64,000 nt of DNA, from NCBI GenBank assembly GCA_028382005.1, contig JAOESH010000004.1, forward strand, positions 21,170-85,169, given 5' to 3'. The first letter of the stretch is position 1. The number at the start of each line of letters is the position of its first letter. Under the pieces are notes generated by a model, which was not told the origin of the DNA, did no database searches, and worked only from the letters and a program-made list of their open reading frames with translations. The DNA is from Pseudomonadota bacterium. Its GTDB lineage: Bacteria; Pseudomonadota; Alphaproteobacteria; Puniceispirillales; Marisalimonadaceae. The translations under genes were made by a program, and so were the position numbers. Positions 28,051-37,062 of this stretch are shown here, in pieces.

Positions 28051-29127
28051 TTATTTAACCTTGTTCCACTTTATTTGATATTTTTGAAGTGTTTCTCCAG
28101 TTAATAAGAAAAACAATAATATTCCTTCAAATAAACCAGTTACAACTTTTGGAATTCCCATAGCCATTTGAGCATTATCCGCACCTAGTTTGACAGTTGC
28201 TATAGTTATACCAGCAAAGAAAATTCCAACTGGGTTTAATCTTCCTAGAAAAGCAACTATAATTGCTGTAAACCCATAACCAAATGAGACTTCAGGTTGT
28301 AACTGACCCATATTTGCGGACACCTCTACTACCCCAGCTACCCCAGCCAATCCACCGGATAACAACAACACTGTTGTTGTAATGGAATTTTCTTTAAAAC
28401 CTGCAAATTTTGATGCTTTTGGAGCGGATCCTAAAACCGTTATTTTAAATCCTCCCAATGTTTTATTAATAAAAATCCAAGATAAAGGGATTAATAAAAG
28501 TATTATAAGAATTCCATAATGAAGTTGTCCAAGAAAGCCTATGCCTGGAAATGGTATTTTATTAATTAATGCCCCTTCAGGATAAGGCTTAGTCAATGGA
28601 AATCCAAAACTCATTGGGTCTCGTAATGGACCTCTTACAATAAAGTCGATAAATAGCATTGCCACGTACACTAACATTAAGCTTACTAAAATTTCGTTAA
28701 CATTTAATTTTGTCTTTAAAATAGCAGGAATAAATGCCCAAAGAGCGCCTCCAATAAAGCCAATTACTAACATAATTAATAATAAGAATTTGGTTTCTAC
28801 GTCTGGGAACAATAAAGCAAATGAGCCTGCTAATAATGCACCCATTATAAATTGTCCTTCAGCTCCAATATTCCATATATTTGCCCTAAAGCACAGCATC
28901 AACCCACAGCCAATAATAATTAATGGACATGCTTTTACAAAGATATCGCTTATCCTGTCAATTCTTGAAAATGGTGACATAAAAACTTGATATAATGTTT
29001 CTAAAGGGTCATATCCGAGAAATGTAAAGATTAATAAACCAAAAAATATAGTAAAAAAAATTGAGACCAAAGGACCAACAATTACCCAATTTTTTGAAAC
29101 TTTATCTCTTGGGACAAATGTAAACAT
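28051..29127 (-). CDS. ABC importer permease (nucleoside-type, NupP/YufP-like)
   Basis: A 358-aa inner-membrane permease, partner of the protein encoded immediately downstream. The conserved loop FRANIWNIGAEGQFIMGALL near residue 83 is the family coupling motif, and the later SGGLAGVAGVVEVS and GYGFTAIIVAFLGRLNP segments match YufP/NupP-type permeases. Start ATG 29127 shares one base with the ATPase stop, so translation is coupled. Confidence 0.92.
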   Translation of the reverse strand: MFTFVPRDKVSKNWVIVGPLVSIFFTIFFGLLIFTFLGYDPLETLYQVFMSPFSRIDRISDIFVKACPLIIIGCGLMLCFRANIWNIGAEGQFIMGALLAGSFALLFPDVETKFLLLIMLVIGFIGGALWAFIPAILKTKLNVNEILVSLMLVYVAMLFIDFIVRGPLRDPMSFGFPLTKPYPEGALINKIPFPGIGFLGQLHYGILIILLLIPLSWIFINKTLGGFKITVLGSAPKASKFAGFKENSITTTVLLLSGGLAGVAGVVEVSANMGQLQPEVSFGYGFTAIIVAFLGRLNPVGIFFAGITIATVKLGADNAQMAMGIPKVVTGLFEGILLFFLLTGETLQKYQIKWNKVK

Positions 29128-30686
29128 TACAGAATTTCCGACTTTTTAAGATTATTTACATTAGCTCCCATTAACAACCCTACATCACTAGCAGACATTT
29201 CATTTACTGATAAAATATCACTTAAAACTCCATTATTTATTACACAAACTTTATCAGATAGTTCAAAAATTTCTTCTAAGTCTTGACTGATCAAAATAAT
29301 TGCTTTTCCTTTCTGAGATAAATTTAATAGCTTTTGTCTTATAGATGTTGCTGCTCCAATATCTACTCCCCATGTTGGTTGTGAGAAAATTGCCACTTTA
29401 GGGTCATTAGCCATTGATCTTCCTAAGATAAATTTTTGAAGATTACCACCGGATAATTGATTGGCAAGAGGGTTTGGTTCTGGGCATCTTACATCATTAT
29501 CTTTTATTATTTTATTACTTTCTTCTAAACTATTTTGTGGATTAATGAGGAAATTAGAAAAAAAGTTCTTCGTATTTTGATATTTATAATAATAAGTCAA
29601 AAATGTATTATGGTTCATTGCTAAGTTAGGAACTGTTGCATGAAGGGTGCGTTCTTCAGGTATTGGCTCAATACCTAATTTTCTTCTTGAAGTAATATTT
29701 GTTGCTCCTATTGGAATGTTATCTAGTAAAATTTCATCGTTATTTTCACAAATTGCTTCACCACTTAACATTTCCATTAATTCAATTTGACCATTACCAG
29801 CAATCCCCGCAACCCCTAATATTTCACCATAATTAATTTTTAAATTTATATTTTTTAGAGTAATTCCAAAATTATTATCTTTAATTTTATTCAAATTTAT
29901 GACTTCTAAAGCCACATTTTTACTGTTGTCAATTACACTGCTTTTTTTTAATTTAATTATTTTTTTGCCTACCATTGTTTCAGCAAGTTCTTTTGTTGAG
30001 GTTGTTTTAGCGTTGAGTGTCGAAACACATTTCCCAGATTTCAATATTGTAACTTGATCGGCTAATTCAATAATTTCTTCTAATTTATGACTAATGTACA
30101 GAATAGAACAACCAGAACTTGAAAGACGCTTCAATATTTTAAACAAGTTTTCTATTTCTTGAGGTGTAAGAACAGAAGTTGGTTCATCCATTATCAATAA
30201 TTTAGGGTTTTGCATAAGACAACGTATTATTTCTACTCTTTGTTGTTCTCCAACTGAAAGTTCACTAACAAGTCTCATTGGATCAATGAACAATTCCCAT
30301 TCTTTAGATAAGCTACTTATCTCTGAAATTAAATTTTTAAAAATAATTTTCTTGTCTAAGGCTATGAAAATATTTTCTGCTACAGTTAGAGCTGGAAACA
30401 AAGAGAAATGTTGAAAAACCATACCAATGCCATTATCTCGCGCTGATTTAGGTGAAGAAATATTTACGATATGATTATTAACTTCAATCGTACCAAAATC
30501 AGGCTTTAATACTCCGTAAAATATTTTTACAAGAGTAGATTTTCCTGCGCCATTCTCTCCTAAGAGTGCATGTATTTCGCCCTTTTTTATAGATATATCA
30601 ATGTCAATGTTAGCCTTAAAATCACCAAATGATTTGCTAATTTTTGTGGCTTTAAAAAGAATATCTAGTTCTTTTCTATTTGCCAT
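29127..30686 (-). CDS. ABC importer ATPase with two ABC domains (NupO/YufO-like)
   Basis: A 519-aa protein with two tandem ABC domains, as in sugar/nucleoside importers (MglA, RbsA, YufO). Domain 1: Walker A GENGAGKST near residue 42, signature LSVGEQQRVE, Walker B LLIMDEPTSVL. Domain 2 has a degenerate Walker A (GVAGIAGNGQ), signature LSGGNLQKF and a Walker B lacking the usual catalytic Glu (FSQPTWGVD), which is typical for this class. First gene of the importer operon. A 66-bp gap separates it from the TRAP genes. Confidence 0.93.
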   Translation of the reverse strand: MANRKELDILFKATKISKSFGDFKANIDIDISIKKGEIHALLGENGAGKSTLVKIFYGVLKPDFGTIEVNNHIVNISSPKSARDNGIGMVFQHFSLFPALTVAENIFIALDKKIIFKNLISEISSLSKEWELFIDPMRLVSELSVGEQQRVEIIRCLMQNPKLLIMDEPTSVLTPQEIENLFKILKRLSSSGCSILYISHKLEEIIELADQVTILKSGKCVSTLNAKTTSTKELAETMVGKKIIKLKKSSVIDNSKNVALEVINLNKIKDNNFGITLKNINLKINYGEILGVAGIAGNGQIELMEMLSGEAICENNDEILLDNIPIGATNITSRRKLGIEPIPEERTLHATVPNLAMNHNTFLTYYYKYQNTKNFFSNFLINPQNSLEESNKIIKDNDVRCPEPNPLANQLSGGNLQKFILGRSMANDPKVAIFSQPTWGVDIGAATSIRQKLLNLSQKGKAIILISQDLEEIFELSDKVCVINNGVLSDILSVNEMSASDVGLLMGANVNNLKKSEIL

Positions 30687-30752
30687 TTAAATACCTTTTA
30701 AAAAATAAACTATATCTCAAAAATCTAATTTACACATAACATTAGCATATAA

Positions 30753-30941
30753 CTAATCAATTTTTTGTTTTGAAGTTTTAAGAATAAAGCCAACTAAAAC
30801 CGCTATTGATATAAACACTATAAAAATAAAAAGATTAAAGTTAGTAACATGCATTTTATTTATACCACATGCAAAAATAATAGAAGCAATAACAACTATC
30901 ATTAGCCAATGACTCGGGAGACCTAAAAAAACTTTATTCAT
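30753..30941 (-). CDS. Small membrane protein (62 aa) of the TAXI-TRAP operon
   Basis: A 62-residue protein with two predicted hydrophobic helices (LMIVVIASIIFACGI and FIFIVFISIAVLVGFIL) and a basic end KTSKQK. Its start codon overlaps the stop of the TRAP permease by four bases (ATGA), which argues that it is translated. I do not recognise the family. Small helical proteins encoded after TRAP permeases occur, but no function is established. It could be an accessory subunit. Confidence 0.6.
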   Translation of the reverse strand: MNKVFLGLPSHWLMIVVIASIIFACGINKMHVTNFNLFIFIVFISIAVLVGFILKTSKQKID

Positions 30942-32950
30942 GTTTGAGCCTTTAAGTTAAAATTTAATTTGCCTTGTAAAAAATAGATAAGAATTAATAG
31001 TAATAGCCCGATTGCATTACAATAAAAACCCTGTATTCCATAAAAAACTTGAAGAGGAGGTATTAAAAGACTTACAGATCCTAACAATGCTATTGATCTT
31101 TTGTACACATTTAATTTACCATTAAACCAACCTTCAAGTCCAAGTGTCATACACCAATAAGCTAATAAAACAGATATAAGGCTATAAAAACTCCAAATCC
31201 GAGGACCTTCCATTAATAAAGATGGATTATAAATAAATGCAAAAGGTACTATATATTTTGCAATTCCTACTTTACTTGATTCAAAAGCGGTTGCCATAGG
31301 AGGAGATTTTGCTATCGCGGCTGCTGCAAAAGACGCCAGCGCTACTGGGGGAGTTATTGTAGAAACAACTCCAAAATAAAAAGCAAACATATGTGCTGCT
31401 ATAGGTATAATACCTGCTTCAATGAGGGAAGGAACTATTAGCGCTGCAACTGTTATATATACTGCAGTAGTAGTCATTCCCATACCTAGGATAATAGCCG
31501 AAATAGCTGTTAAGCATAATAAAGGAAATAGCATGCCACCAGATAGCTCTATAACTGATTGAGTAAACTTTAGACCAAGCCCTGAAACAAATACAGATCC
31601 AATAATAATACCTGCACAAGCACAAGCGATGGTAACAGGCACTGTTGATTTTATACCACTTTCAAATGCACCAAGCAGATCTATAACTGACATACGTGTA
31701 TTTTTTTTATAAAAACTTAATAGAATGACTGATACAATGCTCCAAAAACCAGCGGTCATAGCAGTTTTACCATAAATTAGTAGGCCGATAAGAACCGCTA
31801 GTGAAAGCAACATATGCCAGCCATCTTTAAGAACTTCCCACACATTCGGCAGCATAGATTTATCAATTTTTTCAATTCCATGTTTTTCTGCTTCAATATG
31901 AACCATGAAATATATAGTCACAAAGTACAAGAAGGCTGGAATAATAGCAGCTAAGATTACATAAGTATAAGGAGCTTCAAGAAACTCAGCCATAATAAAT
32001 GCAGCAGCGCCCATTATTGGGGGAGTAATTTGTCCACCTGATGATGCACAGGCTTCAACGGCAGCGGCAAATTTAGCTCTATATCCATAATTTTTCATTA
32101 ACGGAATAGTAAAAGATCCAGTTGTTACTACGTTAGCTACGGCAGAACCGTATACCGTGCCAGTCATGCCAGACGCAACAACAGCTGCTTTTGCTGGTCC
32201 CCCCGTTCTATGACCTGTTAATGAAACTGCTAAATCAACAAAAAATCTCCCAACACCTGATCTAATAAGGACACCGCCGAAGATAATAAATAGTACAATG
32301 TATGTTGATGCTACGTATAAAGGTATTCCGTAAATACCATCTGAAGTCATAAATAGTGTATCGATGTATTTAGATAATCTTGTTGGTGGTCCGTAGAAAA
32401 AACCAAAAAATTTATGAGCGTATAGAGCATGCATCATAAAAAAACCTGCAACGAATACCATAGCCCACCCAACTGCTCTTCTAGTTGCATCTAAGACTAA
32501 AAACATTAATATAGAGCCAGTAATAATATCGCCTATGTATTTATCTCCATATCTCATGGTAAAAGATTCAATATCCCAAAGGGTCCAAAATTGAACAAAT
32601 AATATCAACCCAATGATAATAAAGTCATAACTGAAACCAAATAACCTAAGATAATCAGATGAATTTTTATTCAAGAAAATAGGCTCTTTTAAGCTTGTTC
32701 TATAAGCAGGGTAAATAAAAACAGCTAATATCATCATTATGGAGAGGTGAATTGACCTAAAAGATCTTCCTTCAGGTGTACCATAAACTGCTACAAATAA
32801 ATGATAAAAAGCAAGCCCAATTGATAACCAAGAACATATAATTATTAACCAATATGCTAAAGTTTTATCTTTATTCCATTCTATTAATACGTCTAAAAAG
32901 CTGAGCTCTTTAACTTCATTATAGATTAGTTTTTTTTGATTTTGAGACAT
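30938..32950 (-). CDS. TRAP transporter fused 4TM/12TM membrane protein (TAXI type)
   Basis: A 670-aa membrane protein in which the small DctQ and large DctM subunits are fused, as usual for TAXI-TRAP systems. An N-terminal region of about four helices is followed by some twelve to fourteen more; the DctM-like part has VASGMTGTVYGSAVANVVTTGSFTIPLMK, SSGGQITPPIMGAAAF and MGMTTTAVYITVAAL, all typical of fused TRAP permeases. It uses a sodium or proton gradient to import an organic acid delivered by the TAXI binding protein. The gene follows a hairpin terminator after that binding-protein gene. Confidence 0.95.
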   Translation of the reverse strand: MSQNQKKLIYNEVKELSFLDVLIEWNKDKTLAYWLIIICSWLSIGLAFYHLFVAVYGTPEGRSFRSIHLSIMMILAVFIYPAYRTSLKEPIFLNKNSSDYLRLFGFSYDFIIIGLILFVQFWTLWDIESFTMRYGDKYIGDIITGSILMFLVLDATRRAVGWAMVFVAGFFMMHALYAHKFFGFFYGPPTRLSKYIDTLFMTSDGIYGIPLYVASTYIVLFIIFGGVLIRSGVGRFFVDLAVSLTGHRTGGPAKAAVVASGMTGTVYGSAVANVVTTGSFTIPLMKNYGYRAKFAAAVEACASSGGQITPPIMGAAAFIMAEFLEAPYTYVILAAIIPAFLYFVTIYFMVHIEAEKHGIEKIDKSMLPNVWEVLKDGWHMLLSLAVLIGLLIYGKTAMTAGFWSIVSVILLSFYKKNTRMSVIDLLGAFESGIKSTVPVTIACACAGIIIGSVFVSGLGLKFTQSVIELSGGMLFPLLCLTAISAIILGMGMTTTAVYITVAALIVPSLIEAGIIPIAAHMFAFYFGVVSTITPPVALASFAAAAIAKSPPMATAFESSKVGIAKYIVPFAFIYNPSLLMEGPRIWSFYSLISVLLAYWCMTLGLEGWFNGKLNVYKRSIALLGSVSLLIPPLQVFYGIQGFYCNAIGLLLLILIYFLQGKLNFNLKAQT

Positions 32951-32972
32951 TTTATAAATTTGAAAATTATAG

Positions 32973-33002
32973 AAAAAAAAGGCACATTTCTGTGCCTTTT
33001 TT
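32973..33002 (-). terminator. Intrinsic terminator between TAXI binding protein and TRAP permease
   Basis: On the minus strand AAAAAAGGCACA-GAAA-TGTGCCTTTTTTTT forms a GC-containing stem (six GC-rich pairs extended by A/T pairs) followed by a U8 tract, seven bases after the binding-protein stop. Partial read-through would give high binding-protein and low permease expression. The + strand also has a T-run, so it is bidirectional. Confidence 0.8.
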
Positions 33003-33008
33003 ATTAAA

Positions 33009-33965
33009 TTACATTACACCTTGTTCTTTATAATACTTTGCAGCACCAGGATGAATAGGAACAGCGGCCCCATTAACAGCATCTTTCATCAATACTTTTT
33101 TCCATACACCTTTAACTTTTACAAATTCGGCATGGTTATCCCAAAAAACCTTAGTCATTTTATAAACTAAATCATCAGATAGATCTTTATGAACTATCAT
33201 TGATGTAACAATGCCTAAAGTAGGAATGTCTTTATCAAGGGATTTATAAGCACTAGCTGGGATTTTACCATAGATATATCCAGGATTGTTTTTAACAATT
33301 CTATCAATTCTATCTTTAGGTAATCCAATAAATCTTATACCAGGGCTATTCTCTAGTTCAATAAAGCTTGCTTGTGGTACTGAAGTTGCAGCCATAAATA
33401 CATCAGCTTGTCCATCTTTCATTAAGGCAACTGATTCCTTATAACTAACCATATGCACAACCCCACCATTTTTTTTGATTGTACTAAAATCATAACCATA
33501 ATCTTTTATAATAGATTCACAAAAAGCTGTCCCAGTCCATTTTGGTTTACCCGGGCTGATATTTGCAGATTTCATATCTTCAAAAGTTTTGATTTTTGAG
33601 TCTGCTCTTACTGCAACTTGGAATGCTGCAGGATATAAAGTGGCAAAATATCTTACATTCTTATGAGCTTTCTTAAATTTCCCTTTTCCAGAATATCCAT
33701 TTGCTACTGTATGCGCATATGTCCAACCAATTTCTGCATCACCACCATCAACGGACATTACGTTAGAAATACCACCACCAGAAGTATTGGAAGTTGATAC
33801 ACCTTTTATATTGCTTTCAATCGTTTGCATAACCTTTGCACCTAGTGGATACCAAGAACCACCTGATGGACCTGACACCATTCTTATGAACTGATCTGCG
33901 TTAGCAATTGATGCAGTTGCTAACAAAGAAGAAGCAACCAATATTGCACTTGAAATACGTTTCAT
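33009..33965 (-). CDS. TAXI-family TRAP transporter solute-binding protein
   Basis: A 318-aa periplasmic binding protein. ATG 33965, with GGGGG upstream and a normal signal peptide (MKRISSAILVASSLLATASIANA), is preferred to the track start 34013. TAXI features: GPSGGSWYPLGAKVMQTIE near residue 30 after the signal, TSNTSGGGISNVMSV and GWTYAHTVANG. Known TAXI proteins bind glutamate, glutamine or other carboxylates; this substrate is unknown. It is the first gene of the operon and diverges from the HMG-CoA lyase-like gene across a 180-bp palindromic gap. Confidence 0.94.
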   Translation of the reverse strand: MKRISSAILVASSLLATASIANADQFIRMVSGPSGGSWYPLGAKVMQTIESNIKGVSTSNTSGGGISNVMSVDGGDAEIGWTYAHTVANGYSGKGKFKKAHKNVRYFATLYPAAFQVAVRADSKIKTFEDMKSANISPGKPKWTGTAFCESIIKDYGYDFSTIKKNGGVVHMVSYKESVALMKDGQADVFMAATSVPQASFIELENSPGIRFIGLPKDRIDRIVKNNPGYIYGKIPASAYKSLDKDIPTLGIVTSMIVHKDLSDDLVYKMTKVFWDNHAEFVKVKGVWKKVLMKDAVNGAAVPIHPGAAKYYKEQGVM

Positions 33966-34046
33966 TAAAACCCCCAAATTAATTAAGTTGAATAAGTAAG
34001 TTTCCAATATCACTACTTATTATTACAAAGGTCAAGAAAATGTTAT

Positions 34047-34099
34047 ATTATTTTTTTAATAGCTTATTTTTAAAAAATTTAACTAGTTAAAAAAATAAT
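34047..34099. promoter_or_regulatory. Nested inverted repeats in the divergent TAXI / HMGL gap
   Basis: ATTATTTTTTTAA (34047-34059) is the exact reverse complement of TTAAAAAAATAAT (34087-34099). Overlapping the second arm is a 14-bp perfect palindrome TTTAACTAGTTAAA (34078-34091). Its position between two divergent operons suits a shared operator. AT-rich background makes the long arms less significant than the palindrome with its central CTAG. Confidence 0.4.
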
Positions 34100-34147
34100 G
34101 TTAAATATTATAAAGTTTTTTATTAAATAATTTGAAGGGTTTTATAG

Positions 34148-35086
34148 ATGGATATTAAAGAAGTTAAGATTACAGAAGTAGGCCCAAGAGATGGGTTTCA
34201 ATCAGAAAAAACTGTTCTAAAAACTGAAGATAAAATTGATATAATAAATAATCTTATTGAAGCAGGGTTCCCTAGAATTGAAGTTTCCTCTTTTGTGTCA
34301 CCTAAAGCTATTCCTCAATTAGCTGATGCTGAAATAATATTAAATAAAGTAAATAGAAGTTCCAAAACAACATTAGCTGCTCTAGTTCCCAACGCTAGGG
34401 GAGCTCTAAGAGCAGTTGAAGCTAAACTTGATGAAATTGTTGTTTTCCTTTCTGCATCTGAAAGTCATAATAAAAAAAATGTAAATAGAAGCGTCAAAGA
34501 ATCATTATCAGGTTTTAAAGAGATTGCCGATATTGCTGGAAAAAATAATATACCCATTCAAGGGGACATTGCCACTGCTTTTGGATGTCCTTTTGAGGGT
34601 AATATTTCACCAAAAAAATTAGCTGATATTTCAAAAGAGTACAAACTAATGGGGTTTAAAGGGGTTACTTTAGGAGATACTACGGGAATGGCAACTCCTC
34701 CTGTTGTAATAGATGCAATTAGTGCTATTAGGAATAATGTTCCAGATTTTAATATTACATTACATTTTCATAATACCAGGGGGGTAGGTCTTGCAAATGT
34801 GATGTCTGGTTTAAATTTAGGAATTACTGACTATGAGAGTTGTTTTGGTGGAATGGGTGGTTGTCCGTTTGCTCCAAATGCTACTGGCAATATTTGTTCT
34901 GAAGACCTTATATATTTATTACACGAAATGGAAATAGAGACGGGAATTGATTTAGATAAAATAATATCAATTGCTAAAAAAGTTGAAAATTTAGTTGGTC
35001 ATAAACTTCCTGGTCAAGTAATGAGAGCTGGTCATAGATTATTATCGTATTCTATGGACGAAGTGCCTACAGCAGTTGGTGTTTAG
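34148..35086 (+). CDS. Hydroxymethylglutaryl-CoA lyase family protein
   Basis: Metal-dependent DRE-TIM lyase cleaving a 3-hydroxy-3-methylacyl-CoA, classically HMG-CoA to acetyl-CoA and acetoacetate. The 312-aa protein has VGPRDGFQSEK with the catalytic Arg-Asp, VSSFVSPKAIPQLADA, TLHFHNTRG with the metal His pair, and GGMGGCPFAPNATGNICSEDL with the catalytic loop Cys. It begins the CoA operon; its TAG stop directly abuts the CaiB ATG. In this setting it could also act on a citramalyl-CoA-like substrate. Confidence 0.92.
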   Translation: MDIKEVKITEVGPRDGFQSEKTVLKTEDKIDIINNLIEAGFPRIEVSSFVSPKAIPQLADAEIILNKVNRSSKTTLAALVPNARGALRAVEAKLDEIVVFLSASESHNKKNVNRSVKESLSGFKEIADIAGKNNIPIQGDIATAFGCPFEGNISPKKLADISKEYKLMGFKGVTLGDTTGMATPPVVIDAISAIRNNVPDFNITLHFHNTRGVGLANVMSGLNLGITDYESCFGGMGGCPFAPNATGNICSEDLIYLLHEMEIETGIDLDKIISIAKKVENLVGHKLPGQVMRAGHRLLSYSMDEVPTAVGV

Positions 35087-36238
35087 ATGGCAATACAAAA
35101 TAATAATGGTGCTCTTTCAGGTATAAAAGTTATTGATCTTACAAGAGTTCTCTCAGGACCGTTTTGCACTATGTTGTTAGCTGACATGGGTGCTGAAGTC
35201 ATAAAAATTGAACCACCAAAAGGTGATAATGTTAGAAATCAGGGAGACATGATCGATGGTTATAGCTCATATTTTGCCCAGTTTAATAGAAATAAGAAAT
35301 CAGTAATTTTAGACTTATATAAAGAAACAGATAAAGAAATTCTTAAATCGTTATTAAGTGACGCAGATGTTGTTGTAGAAAATTTTAAAGCCGGGGTTTT
35401 TGCTAAAATGGGTTTTAATGACCAAGTTTTAAAGTCTATAAACTCAAGGCTAGTCAGAGCATCAGTAAATGGTTTTGGTAGTAAAGGGGAAATGAGTGAA
35501 AGGCCTGCATTTGATTTTATCGCTCAGGCTTTAAGCGGATTTATGTCTTTAAACGGAACAGAAGATAGTGGTCCAATGCGAGCTGCTATGCCCATTTCAG
35601 ATTTAGTTGCAGGACTATATTGTTCTTTTGGTATTGTGTGTGCTCTTCAATCAAGGATAAAAAGCAATAGAGGGCAAAGAGTCGAATCAAGTTTGACGTC
35701 TGGATTAATTTCAATGATGGCCTATTTATCATCTGAAAGTTTTGTAAAAGGGACAGCTCCAAAAAAATCAGGTAATAATCATCCTATTTTAGCACCCTAT
35801 GGCTTGTTTAAATCATCAGATGGAGAGGTTGCTGTAGCTCCGGCAAGTGATAAATTTTGTGTAATCTTTTTGGAATGTATTGAATTATCAAGCTTGTTAA
35901 ATCAAGAAATTTATAAAGATAACGAAAATAGAATGAAAAATAGACAAAGTTTAAATGATATAATTAATAATAAAATGAAACAGAAAACGTCTGATTATTG
36001 GATTGAAAAACTAAATTATGCGGGTTGTCCTGCAGCTAAAGTGGCTTCACTTCCAGAAGCTCTTAATAGTCAATTGATAAAAGATACGGAAATGGTGATA
36101 AGCTCATCAGGTCCAGAAGGAAGAAAAATTAAAATGACAGGGTTCCCAGTGAAATTATCCGAAACACCGGCCCAGCTCTATAGATCTCCTCCATTGTTAG
36201 GAGAGCATACAGAAGAAGTTTTAAAAAACATCAAATAA
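35087..36238 (+). CDS. Class III CoA-transferase (CaiB/BaiF family)
   Basis: Moves CoA between acids, commonly from succinyl-CoA. The 383-aa length is normal. N-terminal GIKVIDLTRVLSGPFCTMLLADMGAEVIKIEPP is diagnostic. The catalytic Asp lies in FIAQALSGFMS/PISDLVAG. It starts at once after the HMGL stop. Together with the HMGL-like lyase and the hydratase downstream it would activate an acid, hydrate it and cleave it. Confidence 0.93.
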   Translation: MAIQNNNGALSGIKVIDLTRVLSGPFCTMLLADMGAEVIKIEPPKGDNVRNQGDMIDGYSSYFAQFNRNKKSVILDLYKETDKEILKSLLSDADVVVENFKAGVFAKMGFNDQVLKSINSRLVRASVNGFGSKGEMSERPAFDFIAQALSGFMSLNGTEDSGPMRAAMPISDLVAGLYCSFGIVCALQSRIKSNRGQRVESSLTSGLISMMAYLSSESFVKGTAPKKSGNNHPILAPYGLFKSSDGEVAVAPASDKFCVIFLECIELSSLLNQEIYKDNENRMKNRQSLNDIINNKMKQKTSDYWIEKLNYAGCPAAKVASLPEALNSQLIKDTEMVISSSGPEGRKIKMTGFPVKLSETPAQLYRSPPLLGEHTEEVLKNIK

Positions 36239-36258
36239 TAACATTGAAGGAATTTAAT

Positions 36259-37050
36259 ATGGACCTAGAAACTATTAATTTTAAAATTGAAGATAATATT
36301 GCATTTATTGAACTAAACAGACCAAAACATTATAATTCTTTAAATCAAACTATGGCAGAGGACTTATTTCAAGTCTCATTAGAATGCGACGACAATCCTA
36401 ATATTAGGTCTGTTTTGATGAGTGGAGCAGGAGAAGATGCCTTCTGTGCTGGTGGAGACGTAAATTCTTTTTATAAATATGGTGAGAAGACCTCTAGTCA
36501 TCTAAAAGAAGTTACAACAATCCTTCACGGAGCAATCTCTAGACTTTCAAGAATGAATGCACCTTTAATTGTAGCGGTAAACGGAGTTGCGGCTGGTGCT
36601 GGTTTTTCTTTTGTTGGTTTTGCAGATATGGCAATTGCGTCCTCAAATGCTACATTTGTTTCAGCTTATTCTAAAATAGGATTAACCCCAGATGGATCTT
36701 CTAGTTACTTTCTTCCAAGAATTATTGGTACAAGAAGATACACAGAGCTTTTATTAACAAATAGAGTTTTAAGTGCAAAAGAAGCACTTGATTGGGGGTT
36801 AATAAATAAAGTTGTTGATTTTAAAGATCTAAAAGATGAAGCACATAATTTAGCTAAAAAAATAGCAGAAGGTCCGTCTCTAGCATTTGGTAAATTAAAA
36901 AACTTGGTTCACAACAGTTTCTTAGATTCATTAGAAGGACAAATGGAGTATGAAGCTAGGATGATTGCTGAGTCTGCCAAAACAAAAGATGGAATGAATG
37001 GTATTGAAGCTTTTGTTAATAAAAAATCAGTGTCATTCAAAGGTAAATAA
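36259..37050 (+). CDS. Enoyl-CoA hydratase/isomerase family protein
   Basis: A 263-aa crotonase-fold protein. ATG 36259 has GAAGGA seven bases upstream and is preferred to the TTG 36244 of the track. Family signatures are FIELNRPKHYNSLN, AGEDAFCAGGDVNSF (oxyanion loop) and AVNGVAAGAGFSFVGFADMAIAS. The catalytic Glu region matches isomerase/hydratase proteins of the PaaG/EchA type (KIGLTPDGSSSYFLPR). Third gene in the operon; predicted to act on an acyl-CoA formed by the CoA-transferase. Confidence 0.92.
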   Translation: MDLETINFKIEDNIAFIELNRPKHYNSLNQTMAEDLFQVSLECDDNPNIRSVLMSGAGEDAFCAGGDVNSFYKYGEKTSSHLKEVTTILHGAISRLSRMNAPLIVAVNGVAAGAGFSFVGFADMAIASSNATFVSAYSKIGLTPDGSSSYFLPRIIGTRRYTELLLTNRVLSAKEALDWGLINKVVDFKDLKDEAHNLAKKIAEGPSLAFGKLKNLVHNSFLDSLEGQMEYEARMIAESAKTKDGMNGIEAFVNKKSVSFKGK

Positions 37051-37062
37051 GAAAGTAATTTT

